Origin: Globisporangium splendens
Taxonomy: Eukaryota; Oomycota; Peronosporomycetes; Pythiales; Pythiaceae
Direction of reading: 5' to 3'
DNA: 64,000 bases
Assembly (NCBI GenBank): GCA_006386115.1
Contig: VFIW01000090.1
Location: forward strand, 124,001 to 188,000
The notes beneath the pieces are model-generated. The model searched no databases and was not told where the DNA came from. It worked only from the letters and a program-made list of their open reading frames with translations. This document shows positions 35,700-46,569 of this stretch, piece after piece. The position numbers and the translations under genes are program-made. How positions within the stretch are numbered: the stretch's first letter is position 1; every line of letters begins with the position of its first letter.

Positions 35700-38600
35700 A
35701 TGCTGTCGAAGCGCAAGAGCCTGAACGACGACCTCGTCATCTGGCACGGCATGAGCGTGCACAACATCTCCATCGCGGTGACCTCCGGACTGCCGTTGGA
35801 AGTGCGGCACCGCAAGATTTGGCTCGACGTGCTCACAGCCGAGGTCGAGAACAAATCCAAGAGCATCGTCGCGCAGGTGCGTGACGACTTTTTGCTATTA
35901 TTTGCACATGTGCTGGTGCAGCTATCATTGCTGTTCTGTGAGCTGAAACAGCCTCCTGTGCCATATAGAATTTCGCGTTTTCGACGCGTGGCAACTTTGC
36001 CAACCTCAGCGCCTTGGACGATGCCATCGTATCGGAAGAGGACCTGTCGTTCGTGAACATACCGGTGGAGATCCGTGTGGGCGAGATCGTCGACTCCCTG
36101 TCCAAGGACCTGCTGATCCGAGTGGATCGATACAACTCGTCCATCGTAAGACAAGCTTTGATTCAGATCTGGTTGCATTCGGACCACGACCTGTATTGAC
36201 TGAATTTGTTCTGATGGGATCTCTGCTGCAGATCAATTACCTCGCGGCGATCATCGCGTCCGAAACGAAAGACAACAAGGAGGCGACCAAGATCCTATCG
36301 CTTCTCCTCTGCCGCGAGCATATCCGGTCGAATCGGCGGCCGTGCATTCCTACGGGAGCCGAGGCATTCCACATCAACCGCGATATCATCGAATCCTACA
36401 TCAACAACAAAGTGAGTGGTGATTGTCTTGGTAGAATCGAACAAACCGACGAGTGGCTGTCGTAATGGTGCATCCTCTTTGTGATGACAGGTTCCTAATG
36501 TCTACAAGCACATGCTGATGCTCGAAGTGGATCGAGATATCGTCTGGAAGTTCTTTGAAGTGTGCCTATCCGAGTTGCTCCCTTTGGTGCTGCGCGTTCG
36601 CTTCATCGATCTCGCGCTCGTGAAAGGCTGCGTCGTGTTTGTGTCGGTGATGCTGGTATGTGTTTATCTTTGTTGCGTAGGTGCAAGCGTGAACTTAAAT
36701 CTCTTGGACTTGGATGTGCGTGTCCAGGCTTACATCGAATGGCGGCAAAAAGCATTTTTGCAGACGTCTTCGGCTGCAGAGCTTGTCGCACTGCCGAAAG
36801 ATAATCACAAGTTGTGAATGAACAACGACGATTTGGGAGTGTTCTGGCAGAAATGCATCGGTGCGCACGACTACGCGTTTCTCGCGTCGTATATCCACAC
36901 GGCATCGTTGATGCGCTTGAAGAGCATCACGATGGCCAAGCAACGCGAGTCGGCTCTGCCACTTCTTCACCAGTTCCACCAAGAGACCTTCGATGTCCGC
37001 AGCTATTCATGGATCGGCTTTGATGTGGATCATATGCTCGTAGAGTACAAGCTGCCGTACTTGCTTAGCGTGTCCTTTGAGCAAGCAGCAAAAGAGCTGC
37101 AACAGAGTTTCATTGGACTGCGCACGATGGCGCCTGCCGTGTGGCTGCCCGAGATTGCCCAACGTGGGGTTGCAATTGACACGTCTCAAGGCAATTTCCT
37201 GCACGTAACAGAAGAAGGCGCGATCCTGCGCGCGTACCATGGCTCGCACGAAGTGTCCTACTTCAGTATCAGCCTCCTGTATGGAGACTACAACAGTCAG
37301 GATCTAACGATCTCGTCGTCCAAGATGATCTACCTGTACACTGCAGCCGACATTATCTTTGCACCGCTCTACGCTTGGATTGTCGATGCTTTTGGTTCTG
37401 GGGCGGTAAGCAGATCGATCAGTCCACAATTCATGTCGTTTTGCTGTTGCTCACAAACATGCTTTTGGCTCGCAGATCATGACTGACGAGCTTGGAGCGT
37501 CGTTGTACCTCGTTCCAGACATTGAAGATACCGAGCAAGACAACCCGAACGATCCGTTCCTGGCGAACCAATTGGCGTATATCTCACTGAGCACGTTTGC
37601 ATTGCGGGCAGCGAAGACGTACTATGCGAACAGCTTCTGGAAAGCGATTTGCTCCAACCCAGAGCTGCTGATCCAGCCAAATCCAGATATCCGAAGTGTG
37701 CTGGAGATGCTCAAAGAAGATGAGACCAAGAAGCTGTTTATTCTCACAAATGGATCCTGGACCCACTGCAACGAGGTGATGAAGTTTGCTGTCGGCAAAG
37801 ACTGGCTCGCGCTGTTTGACATTGTGCTGACGGAGGCGAAGAAAGATCTTTTCTTTGACGAACTGAACGACACACCATTCTCTGTAAGTGGAGTATTGTG
37901 GTGATCCCACGTTGCCATCGTTTGATTTTCTTGCTGCTATGTGTCTCTATCCAGGAAATCGACCCTGAAAGCTCGTCTCCCCTTCAAAAGAGAATGGTTA
38001 GGACGCTGGAAAGGAATAAAATCTACGCGCATGGCAACCTTCAAGGCTTGATGGAGTTTATCAAGAGACACAGGCAACCAAATGGACCGCGAGCGGACTT
38101 CTTGGAGAAGCAGGTATCTCTTACTTCTCACTGCGGACCTACCGTCTCTTGAAGAGGCTGATTGATACACTTCAACACTTTCTTCATGAATATCCCAGCG
38201 AGTTTGCTACTTTGGTGACCATATTGTGCAAGACACGCTGCTTCCATCCAAGCATACGACGTCGTGGGATCTCATCACTGTTATCGAAGAAATCCAGAAT
38301 CTCTACCAGCCAACAGAACGCGTACGTATACATGCGTTTCGATTCTAAATGCACGGCTACCCCCATGTCACGTGACTTATCCACTTGCCTTTCACTAGGG
38401 CGAACGAATGTCGCCTGTGCTCTCGTGGTTCGGCTGGTTATTCTCCCGCGAGACCGTGCGTGTATCCCCTGACGTGTACTCGCAGTTCTTCTTCCTCGGC
38501 ATGAACGGCTCGACGTCGCATTTCGGCAAAAAAGTGTGCGCGACCGCGACGATTTGCCTGCCGTCAGTGGGGAAACTCGCTCGCTACGAAGGGACCGTAA

Positions 38601-38707
38601 AGGTGTCGATGATCCAGCACGGGCTCGGGCGGTACTCGACGAGCAGCGAGCACAAGACGCTCTCCAAGCGCGTATCGGCTAAAGTGTGCTCCATGAAGAA
38701 AAAATAA
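35700..38707 (+). CDS. TBC-like domain joined to a HAD 5'-nucleotidase; in-frame TGA
   Basis: Nine in-phase exons: 35700-35876, 35969-36145, 36232-36411, 36491-36655, 36728-37405, 37476-37883, 37955-38113, 38199-38321 and 38399-38707. The first 230 codons resemble a TBC fold (SGLPLEVRHRKIWLDVL; VDRDIVWKFFEVCLSELLP) but lack the IxxDxxR and YxQ fingers, so GAP activity is doubtful. Then TGA at 36815-36817 is followed at once by ATG in the same frame. Downstream lies an IMP/GMP-type cytosolic 5'-nucleotidase: catalytic motif GFDVDHML (DxDxT-like, with the second Asp kept), LFILTNGSW (motif II) and YFGDHI (motif IV). Either one gene carries a nonsense codon or two proteins come from one transcription unit. 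The exon structure favours one unit: the TGA lies inside an exon. Confidence 0.65.
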
Positions 38708-38840
38708 AGTCGGCAAGATACAAGATGATCCAACTACTATTTACGAGCTTTGCAGACGAAATGGCTTTGCTTTGAGATACGGCGCTTCCTGTCCGGTTGT
38801 TTATATCTATTTCTCTGTGCCGAATGCATGGCGCTTGTGT

Positions 38841-39193
38841 CTATTCGCGTGCCTTTTTGTCCATGTTTTTCCACATGGACGCCGAGCGCTTGGCCTTTTC
38901 CTGGTCATCCTTCGACGCCACGCCTGCGCGCTCGTGCGCCTGGATGCCCATGCTGCTGTAGAATGGCAAGTACACATGCAGCGTCCCTGCAAGCATACAC
39001 ACAAGAGCAAGATGAAGACACACAGTGCATGTTGCCGCATTAGTTTCTGCAATGCTTCGCGACCTGATAACACTACAGCAGCACGCGGAGGCGCAACACA
39101 GCAAAGCACTGTAGAGCAGTGTGTGGATAGCGTACCGACGACGCCGGCGAGCGTGGCGACGAACCCGAGCACGAGCTTCTGTTCCTTGCGCAT
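38841..39193 (-). CDS. 67-residue single-pass membrane protein
   Basis: Two exons, 39136-39193 and 38841-38986, in phase. The start MRKEQKLVLGFVATLAGVVG forms one membrane span continuing to LHVYLPFYSS; the rest is hydrophilic and Lys/Glu-rich (SKDDQEKAKRSASMWKNM). The size and layout resemble small inner-membrane or ER assembly proteins. I do not recognise the family. The intron (149 nt) is bordered by good GT-AG sites. It converges on the 5'-nucleotidase gene. Confidence 0.55.
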
Positions 39194-39614
39194 GTTGGCA
39201 GATTGAGGTCTGTCGTTTGGTCTCTTGTTGATTTGCGTGGTTATGCACTTGGCTCAAAAGGTTACGGTCGAGGTTACCCTCTTCCAAAACACGGTTGGTG
39301 CTGGAGATATCGATACAGCAGCAATCTGTTTAAAAGAGCATCGATAAGGATCTAGTGTACCTCCAGATTCTTTTAGAAGAGTGATGCTAATTTCTTCTGT
39401 TATGACGGGTCAATTGCCAAATATTTGCCGGGTATTGACACCCATGTGCTTCCATTTTGGCAACAACATGCACTGAATGCAGCCGAGACGAGACGCACCC
39501 TCAGATGGCTACACTTTCAGACCATTCCACACCGTCTCCTGCAGCAGTTTCGCTTTCACCGATTTCGCGCTTCCTCACTCGCCGCCTCTTTGGTTCGTCA
39601 GTCCTTCAATCGCC

Positions 39615-42601
39615 ATGCGGGAGCGTCGCAAGGACGCACGCGTGGAAGAAGAAGACTGGACCAAGAAGCGATGGAGCATCACTGCCTCTGGTGGCGCCGC
39701 AGCTTCACAGGCCGTACGCTTCGTGCGCGAGCGCTCGCGCCACGTCGTACGCAAAACAACCGGCATCAGTGGTTCGCGCCTAAGCCGCATCCTTCTAGGC
39801 AACGACTCGTGGGAGGACTTCGAGGGCATCCCCAAGCACTTTTCATTCCGCGCACGCGTGTGTATGAAGCTCAAGTTTTCGTCGCTCGGCGTGGCGTGGG
39901 AGCTCTTCCAGACGGCGTTCGCACTCGTCGTCTCGGTCCTGTACGTCGCGCAGACGTACTACCCGACGATCGACACCGACGACTTTGATCTCGCGGCGCT
40001 CGTCGTGTTCTCGTCGGACTACCTGCTGCATTTGTACTGTTGCGACAACCGGTGCGTTACTAGGATGTATTGTGTCTTGTTTGCATGTATCATACAAAGT
40101 GAAGGTCTCACATAATTGTGGTATGCAGCCTCAAGTTCGTATTCAACTTTATGAGTCTCATGGACGTGCTCACGATCGTCCCGGCGATTGTCGACCGCGT
40201 GAACCGCCACAATGGACAGAACGGACTCCCGTTTCTCCGGTTTCTCCGCATTTTGCGCTTGCTGCGGCTCATCCGGCTGCTTCGTGCAGCAGGCTCACGC
40301 TCCATCTCTGGTTCGTAGCTCTTCGTGCTTTTCGCACAAAGCTGTAGTCGCCCTCAGCAACTTGAACATTGTTCCTTTGTCGCCTGGCATGTTGATGTGG
40401 CTGTGCAAAAGCAGATCCACACGATCGTGCTGCTGCTCACGTCTATTGTCGTCGCCGGCGTGATCTTCATCACGTTCACGATCATTCCGACCGAGTTGTC
40501 GCGCCTGATGCAGCTCATGTCGCTCTAGTCGCAATTCCGCAAAGTGTACCAGCCTGTGATGGGGAACCCGCATATTCTGATCGTCGGCCACCTCTCGGAG
40601 CCCCACTGTCTGCTCGATTTCTTCCGCGAACTGTACCACCCGGACCGCATGCTCGCGAACGGTGTCGTGAACTCGCTCAATGACCTGCCGTCGGTCATTG
40701 TGGGACCGGACGAACCGAATGAAGGCACGATCAACCTGTTGGACCACCCGATGCTGCAGAACCGCGTCGCGTACATCAAAGGCTCGGTCATGTCGGAGGA
40801 AGACTTGTGTCGCGTTGGAGCCGACATCGCGCGCGCGCGTGCTTCGTTTGGTCTCGAAATCTAGCACCGACGCCGAAAAGACCGACCAAGAGACCGTGTT
40901 GAGGCTGCTTGCCGTGCGCAATTACAACCCGGACATGGAGATCTACACGCAGATTGTAAGTCCCGTGCACTCGGAGTACATCAGCGGCGTCGACGCCAAT
41001 CACTTGGTGATGGCCAGATCTTGTACGTCATGAGCGAGAGCAAAAAGCTCACGCAAACGACCTCGATTTTGAATCTTCTCAAAGAGTGGCAGAGCGCTGG
41101 AAACTCGTTGCCTTTGCCAACCATGCTGCCGACGAGAAAACCATGTCCAAGCGCGACGCAAAAAAACGGTTTCGTTGCCGCACCCTACACCTTTGATTCC
41201 ACAGCAGCCGCACGACCATGAAACCATCAATCTTCGTTTCGCTAGGCGTAGTGAAGCCGATGTGATCATCGACGACGCGAGTAGCGTGATGGATGGCGGC
41301 GAAGAGATCTGCAACCACATCATCGTCGTCTCAGACTTGGATCATGTGTCGATCGAGGCGTTTGCTCGCATGCTGCGTCTGGAGCGCCACGTCAAAGGCA
41401 GCGAGGACCACCATCCGATCATCTTTCTCTCGTGGTCCACCAAGAGTCCCGTGATCGCGGCCCGCGTGCTGCAAGTGTTCGCAGACGTGTACTTAATGCT
41501 GGCGACACACGATTCCAAGACCGAGTTGCTCCGCGCCAATATCTTGACTGCGAAAAGCTGCGTCTTGCTTGCTGACAAGACTGCGATCCAGCAGCCCGAT
41601 GGCGAAGTTATCGACGGCAAGACGATTTCTCACTGCCTCGCGATCTTGAGCATCCAGGAGGAGTACGGGATCGACGTCATGTCCGAGTTCATGCCGCTGG
41701 TCGAGCTCACGATCCCGCGAACCATGAAGATCCTCGACATGGAGATGAAGAAGCGCTTCAAGGCGTCCATGCTACGGCAGCAAGAGCTTGACCAATTGCA
41801 GTTCGTGGCTGCATCCTCTGACAACGCCAAAGACGATCTCGTCAAAGTCGTCGAAGCTGAAGACGATCGGCAGCACCACAAAATCAAGCGCGCAGGCAAA
41901 AACATCGTGAAAAACATGTACCAGCAAGGCGCCGAGAACATCAGCACGATCGAGACGCACATCAAACTGCAGCAGCGGATCCAGTACCATCGCTCGATGA
42001 TCCATCGCCAACAAGCGCTGATCGAGAAGGCGTACTTCGAATCCGGTGGCACGTCGGTGCTCCCCTTTTCGCAGCTGGGTACGGCTTCTCCGTCGACATT
42101 TTCGACAATATCCTGTGCCAGAGCTTCTTCACGCCAGGCTTGATCCGATTCATCTACGAGCTGCTGTTCTCGGAGAATGGTCAACCATTCACAAAGGAAG
42201 GCGGCGCTCGTGCACACAACCACCATGGCAGCAAAAGCCAGCAAGGCAGCCACGAAAATCGGGATCCGGACGACACCAAAGTCGCCAGCTCGCTCGTTCA
42301 GATCCACGTACCCATAGCGTTCGTTGGGAGCACATTTGGCGCCATGTTCGCGCACTTGATCACAAAAGAGGACATCGTAGCAATTGGACTCTATCGGAGA
42401 CGGGGAACACAGTATACGCTTCCATACGTAGCTGCTGGACCTGCGACCGACACGATTCTCGTGAGTGACGATATGATCTTCGCTCTCGCTCAGCCAGAAG
42501 CACTCAAACGCGAACAAGCGAGTCGAGCTCGAGCGATGGAGCAACAGCACCACGTGAATCATTCCATTCCAGTGCCAGAGCCGCAAAGCAATACTTCATA
42601 G
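39615..42601 (+). pseudogene. BK/CASTOR-type ion-channel gene, disrupted, lacking S5 and pore
   Basis: Exon 1 (39615-40051) and the exon from 40129 encode S1-S4: FALVVSVLYVAQTYY, then the Arg-rich S4 (LRFLRILRLLRLIRLLRAA). After TAG at 40316-40318 the next coding piece is an S6-like helix (IHTIVLLLTSIVVAGVIFI, then FTIIPTELSRLMQL). No S5 and no selectivity filter (GYGD) lie between, where the family needs about 80-100 residues. TAG at 40526-40528 follows, then an RCK domain (HILIVGHLSEPHCLLDFFRE). The frame changes near 40855, in 41030-41180 and near 42075. A second RCK-like domain and tail end at 42599-42601. The gene cannot make a working channel as it stands. Confidence 0.7.
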
Positions 42602-42708
42602 TCGTCATGAAATGCCTGTCTACAAAAAGTCACTACTCGAGACAAAACCGCATGATAACAGACTCAGCATCCTATACATTACCATCCATTGCTTGCTCTC
42701 GGTTTCTT

Positions 42709-45700
42709 TCACGCCTTTGGCGCTTTGAAAAGCTGCTCTAAAATGACTTCGTTGTTGGTAATCGTAGTTCCGCCGAGGATAATCTGGTACTTGGAGTTGT
42801 CGCTCAACGCGTCGTGCACTTCTTGAATCTAATAGATGCAAACGTTCACATATTCCCAAGTTCGGCTTAGCATGACACGAATTGCTAAACAGTCTCTAGT
42901 GTATAGACTGCACGTACCTCTTCAAACGTGATGCCACCCACGACAAAGATCACGATGATGTCCGAAGACGCAGCAAGGTGCTGATTGCCAGAAGAACCGC
43001 CACGATCGCCGCCTCCACCGACTCCAAAGCCAAATCGACTAAACCCGCTTTTCAGCAAATCGATACCGGCTCGTGTAAGTTGCTCAGACGCATCCACAAT
43101 CTACAATGAAGGTCATCAAACCCATTTTGTGAGCATCAGGTAGGCAGAGTTTGCTTCCAACGCAGTCATCCTAACTTACATGCTCCAAATCTGGAATGTG
43201 GGATCTCGTAGGATTCAAAATGGAGCTGCACAGCTGGGCTAGCAGAGAGCGTGGCGTCTCAATCTCAGGTGACGAATACTCGTCTTCATTCATTTTTGCA
43301 AACAGTTGGGAGCATTCCTGCAGCAAGATCATAAATCAATCTTCAAGTCAGAAACAGCTCACCAACATTGTGTCTATGGCCAACAATACAAACATACTTT
43401 CAGCGGCTGCAGCAATTGATCGGTGTAAGTCTCGACGATAGCTTTGGTCTCGAGCCGTTGAATATCGTCCGAGTAGGTCAACGAAGACGCTGTCGTTTGC
43501 GAATGGGACTGAGAAGGAGACTGAGTATCATTCCATCCCCAGTCTTCATCTTCGTCGAAATCGTTCAAGGTGGTGCTAGAAGCACTTTGGTTTTGCTGTG
43601 GACGACTGGTGTGTGGTGCAATTTCCAAAAACAAATCCGGAAACAGCGATCCCACCGACTCTGGGTCCGCAATTGTAGTCTAGCACCGTCGCAACAAACC
43701 AACGAGTACGTCAACGACAATATGCAAAGGGTGACCATTCTAGAAAATAGCCCGGCGTACCTCAATGATGCTCTCGCTCACCGCACTCCGGATCATTTGA
43801 AGCGTGTAATCTTCCACGGGGGCTCCCGACGAGAGAGCAAAAGCGTGGACCAACAGCGTGAGGAGCTCTTGAAGCGATGCCCAGTTTTCTTTTGCTCCTG
43901 TAGCGCCGTGGGTACCACTTGCTCCGTTTGCCGTCAAGTGACGCTGTACGGTATCTGCTAATTCAGGGATGATCCACTCACCTGCATTCTGTTTCCTCAG
44001 CTGGATCTGTCGCGCCGCACGTTCGCGGCATTTGTCCCATCGTTGTTGCCCCAACTCCATGCGCTCGAGTGTTTCCAGGATGATGATCCCAAGTTCGATC
44101 AACGAGCTGTGCTCTGTATTCGTCGGCTCTCCTGCCTCGAGGATGTTGCAAATCCGTCGCAGCACGACATCGCGGCCACGTGTGCTTGGCTTCTTCTCAC
44201 CTGGCTTCCTTGTAGAACCCGTTTTCGTGATCTTGCGCTGCTGGATGAGCTCATGCTCGACCTCTTGCAACCGCTTATCGAGATCACGGAGAGCAAGCTT
44301 CGCTGGGCGGAATGCAAGTGAACGGAACGCGTTTGTCCCATTTGGAGGCGTCGGGTGGCAAAGACTCGCGCCACCTTTCCATTTCACATTCGACAGGAAC
44401 ACTGACGTGCGATACGAGCTCTTCACATGCTCCTCATCAGCGAGTGCGGATGCCGATAGCGGCGAGGGTTCACATCCATGCAGCGGGAATATCTCAGTAA
44501 CGTGCAACTTGGAGCGCACCTGTTCACACAAGTATGTAAGCTATCAGCAATGTAATATCCATGTAAACAACGGCAGAGTCAGCAAGCAATCAAATACCTT
44601 GTGACCACTGATGTGTGCACTTGTCACTTTGCTTGTTTCGGAAATCGGGGTCTGCGGCAACAGCGCGAGTATTCGATCCAGAAGAGACACGCCAAACGAC
44701 ATTGGCGACGCTAAATCACTCGTACTGTACACAATTCGACGCCATAGTGACTAGTGAGTTTCGCGCCTTAGTTCACTCTTGCTGCGCCAAAATGCAGTAC
44801 GAACCGATCAATCAGTAGAACCGAGGCTGCTTGGTGTCGTTGAATGGCTTGGATGCTCAAGTCTTCGTGCAGCTCGTTCACAATGTGTTGCTGTTAAAAT
44901 GGTGAATCAAAATGATACCAGTAAGGTGAGCAACAAGATACCAAGGTCACAGTAAGTATGCCAAAAGTGAATAGCTACCAAGGTGTGGCCGATCTTCAAA
45001 CTCGTCGCACCCATCGCAAAGATGCGCTCTTTGAAGTCCAGGCGCATGTTCACGAGCATCTCGCCGAGCGTGTACGCCAAGAGCTTGAGCGAGCGGCGGA
45101 ATGCGCTCGGGATATGCTCCGGTTCCACTTGCTTCACGTGCGAGTACGTCATCGACGGCGTGCCTGAAGCTCCAGTTGCCGACACGAGGGTCTCGTCGGC
45201 GTTGACGACATGACTCAGCAGCAGCGGGAACGACGTCGCACAGATCGGGTGGCAGAGCACAAACACCGACGGCTCATGCAAGTGCGCTTTCGAGGACAAC
45301 AGCGGCGCATAGTTGAGCGGCAGCTGGATCACACGGACACTACAAGTAGCTCCTTCTTCTTCTCCGGGTAGGGTACCAAAGTGAGCATCAGCGGTACCAG
45401 TTGGGGCGACGGAATCGCGATCGTTGTCTGCATCCTGAGCCTCTTCGCCCCATCCCCACTCATCATCGCCTGCGTCCTCGTCTTCGTCTTCGTCCATATA
45501 TTTGATACTTTCGTTGCCGTTTGTGGACCAACTGTTCTGCGTCTTTTGCGGTGGAGCAGCGTCTTTCGTCGGCGCGCGGCACGTGTTGTGCATCGCCATC
45601 GCTGTGGCAAACGCGTCGAAATCCATTTTCCCCTTTCTCGCACGACTACTCTGCAATGCACTTTGTTGCTCGAAATCGTAGCATTCGTGTGCACGCTCCG

Positions 45701-46118
45701 AGAGGCTGCTGCAGAGCGTGAGCCGCTGCACAACCCCGAGTTGCAGCAAGCGCACCACTTGCGCTTCGTAGTCCCACAGGAAACCCGTCACTATCACGAC
45801 AAGGTGCTCAATCGATTCAATATCCACAGAGTCTTCAACTGTGTCTTCTTTCAGTGGACCATGCGCTCGTCTGCTTCCGAATTGCGGCGTGCGTAGCAGC
45901 GTCACGACCTGCTCCTTGCTTCGACACGTCCAGAGAGACTCGGTCGACACGAGCTTCGTCACGCTCAAGTCGCGCAGCAGCAGCGGCAGCGCACCGGACC
46001 AGCGCAGCGCCTCGACGGCGCCAGACTCGGCTGCGACCACACTGCCCTTGAGGTGCTCGGCGCCCTGCAGCACGCCATGCAGCACTTCCTCGGCGAGGTT
46101 CACGACGGCTGCCGGCAT
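42709..46118 (-). CDS. Sec1/Munc18-family protein, SCFD2-like
   Basis: Eight exons: 44979-46118, 44805-44890, 44598-44724, 43761-44519, 43398-43679, 43180-43317, 42918-43100 and 42709-42828, all in phase, 944 residues. SM-family marks are VFVLCHPICATSF, the LLIDRTSDLASPM block (the DRxxD site) and the ending IIVIFVVGGITFEEV with ILGGTTITN. SM proteins clamp SNAREs in membrane fusion; two acidic inserts with DEDEDAGDDEWGWGEEA and DEDEDWGWND, both ending in WGW, are notable and suggest SCFD2-like members. It is longer than the usual 600-700 residues. ATG 46118 follows a GTG-initiated extension that I discount. Intact throughout, unlike its neighbours. Confidence 0.8.
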
Positions 46119-46569
46119 TTTCCCTTTTCGTATTGCCACGTGCGTAGATGACGCTGAGATTTAACACCAATTTTGCATCTTGATACTTTTCACATAAAGT
46201 ATCAGGATGTTACGTTGCTCATTAGCACCGTTAAAACACTGGTTCTCTTTATGTTGCTTTATTGGTGCGCAATGCATTGTACACGCAACGTAAGATCCTC
46301 TTTGGAGTGCTTTATTGCAACAGAAGATGTTGCCTCCATCAATGCAAACCCTCTCTAAAACGACGCATGTTCGGTAGTCCTTTCTAGATTGGCAAAGCCT
46401 CTGAGAAGTCCTAAAAGTCGATAGGATGCGTTGATTCAACATTCGATTGATCTGATTCAGACGGTTGTGTGCTGAGAGAAAAGAAAAGCCAATCAAAAGC
46501 AACCTCTGTGCTCACGCTACAATAGTAGTCATCTCGCCACGCATAACGCCGCTGCTGCTCGAGCTTTAA

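Noticed and set aside
36815..36817. TGA as selenocysteine codon
   Set aside because: The residue is in a linker, no family member has Sec or Cys there, and no SECIS-like hairpin was evident in the 3' flank.
40311..40412. Intron of about 47 or 97 nt between S4 and S6 of the channel
   Set aside because: No combination of available donors and acceptors keeps the S6 frame.
42040..42080. 29-nt GT-AG intron ending TTTTCGCAG in the channel gene
   Set aside because: Phase would fit, but it is far shorter than other introns here and would remove VLPFS, which aligns with the BK family.
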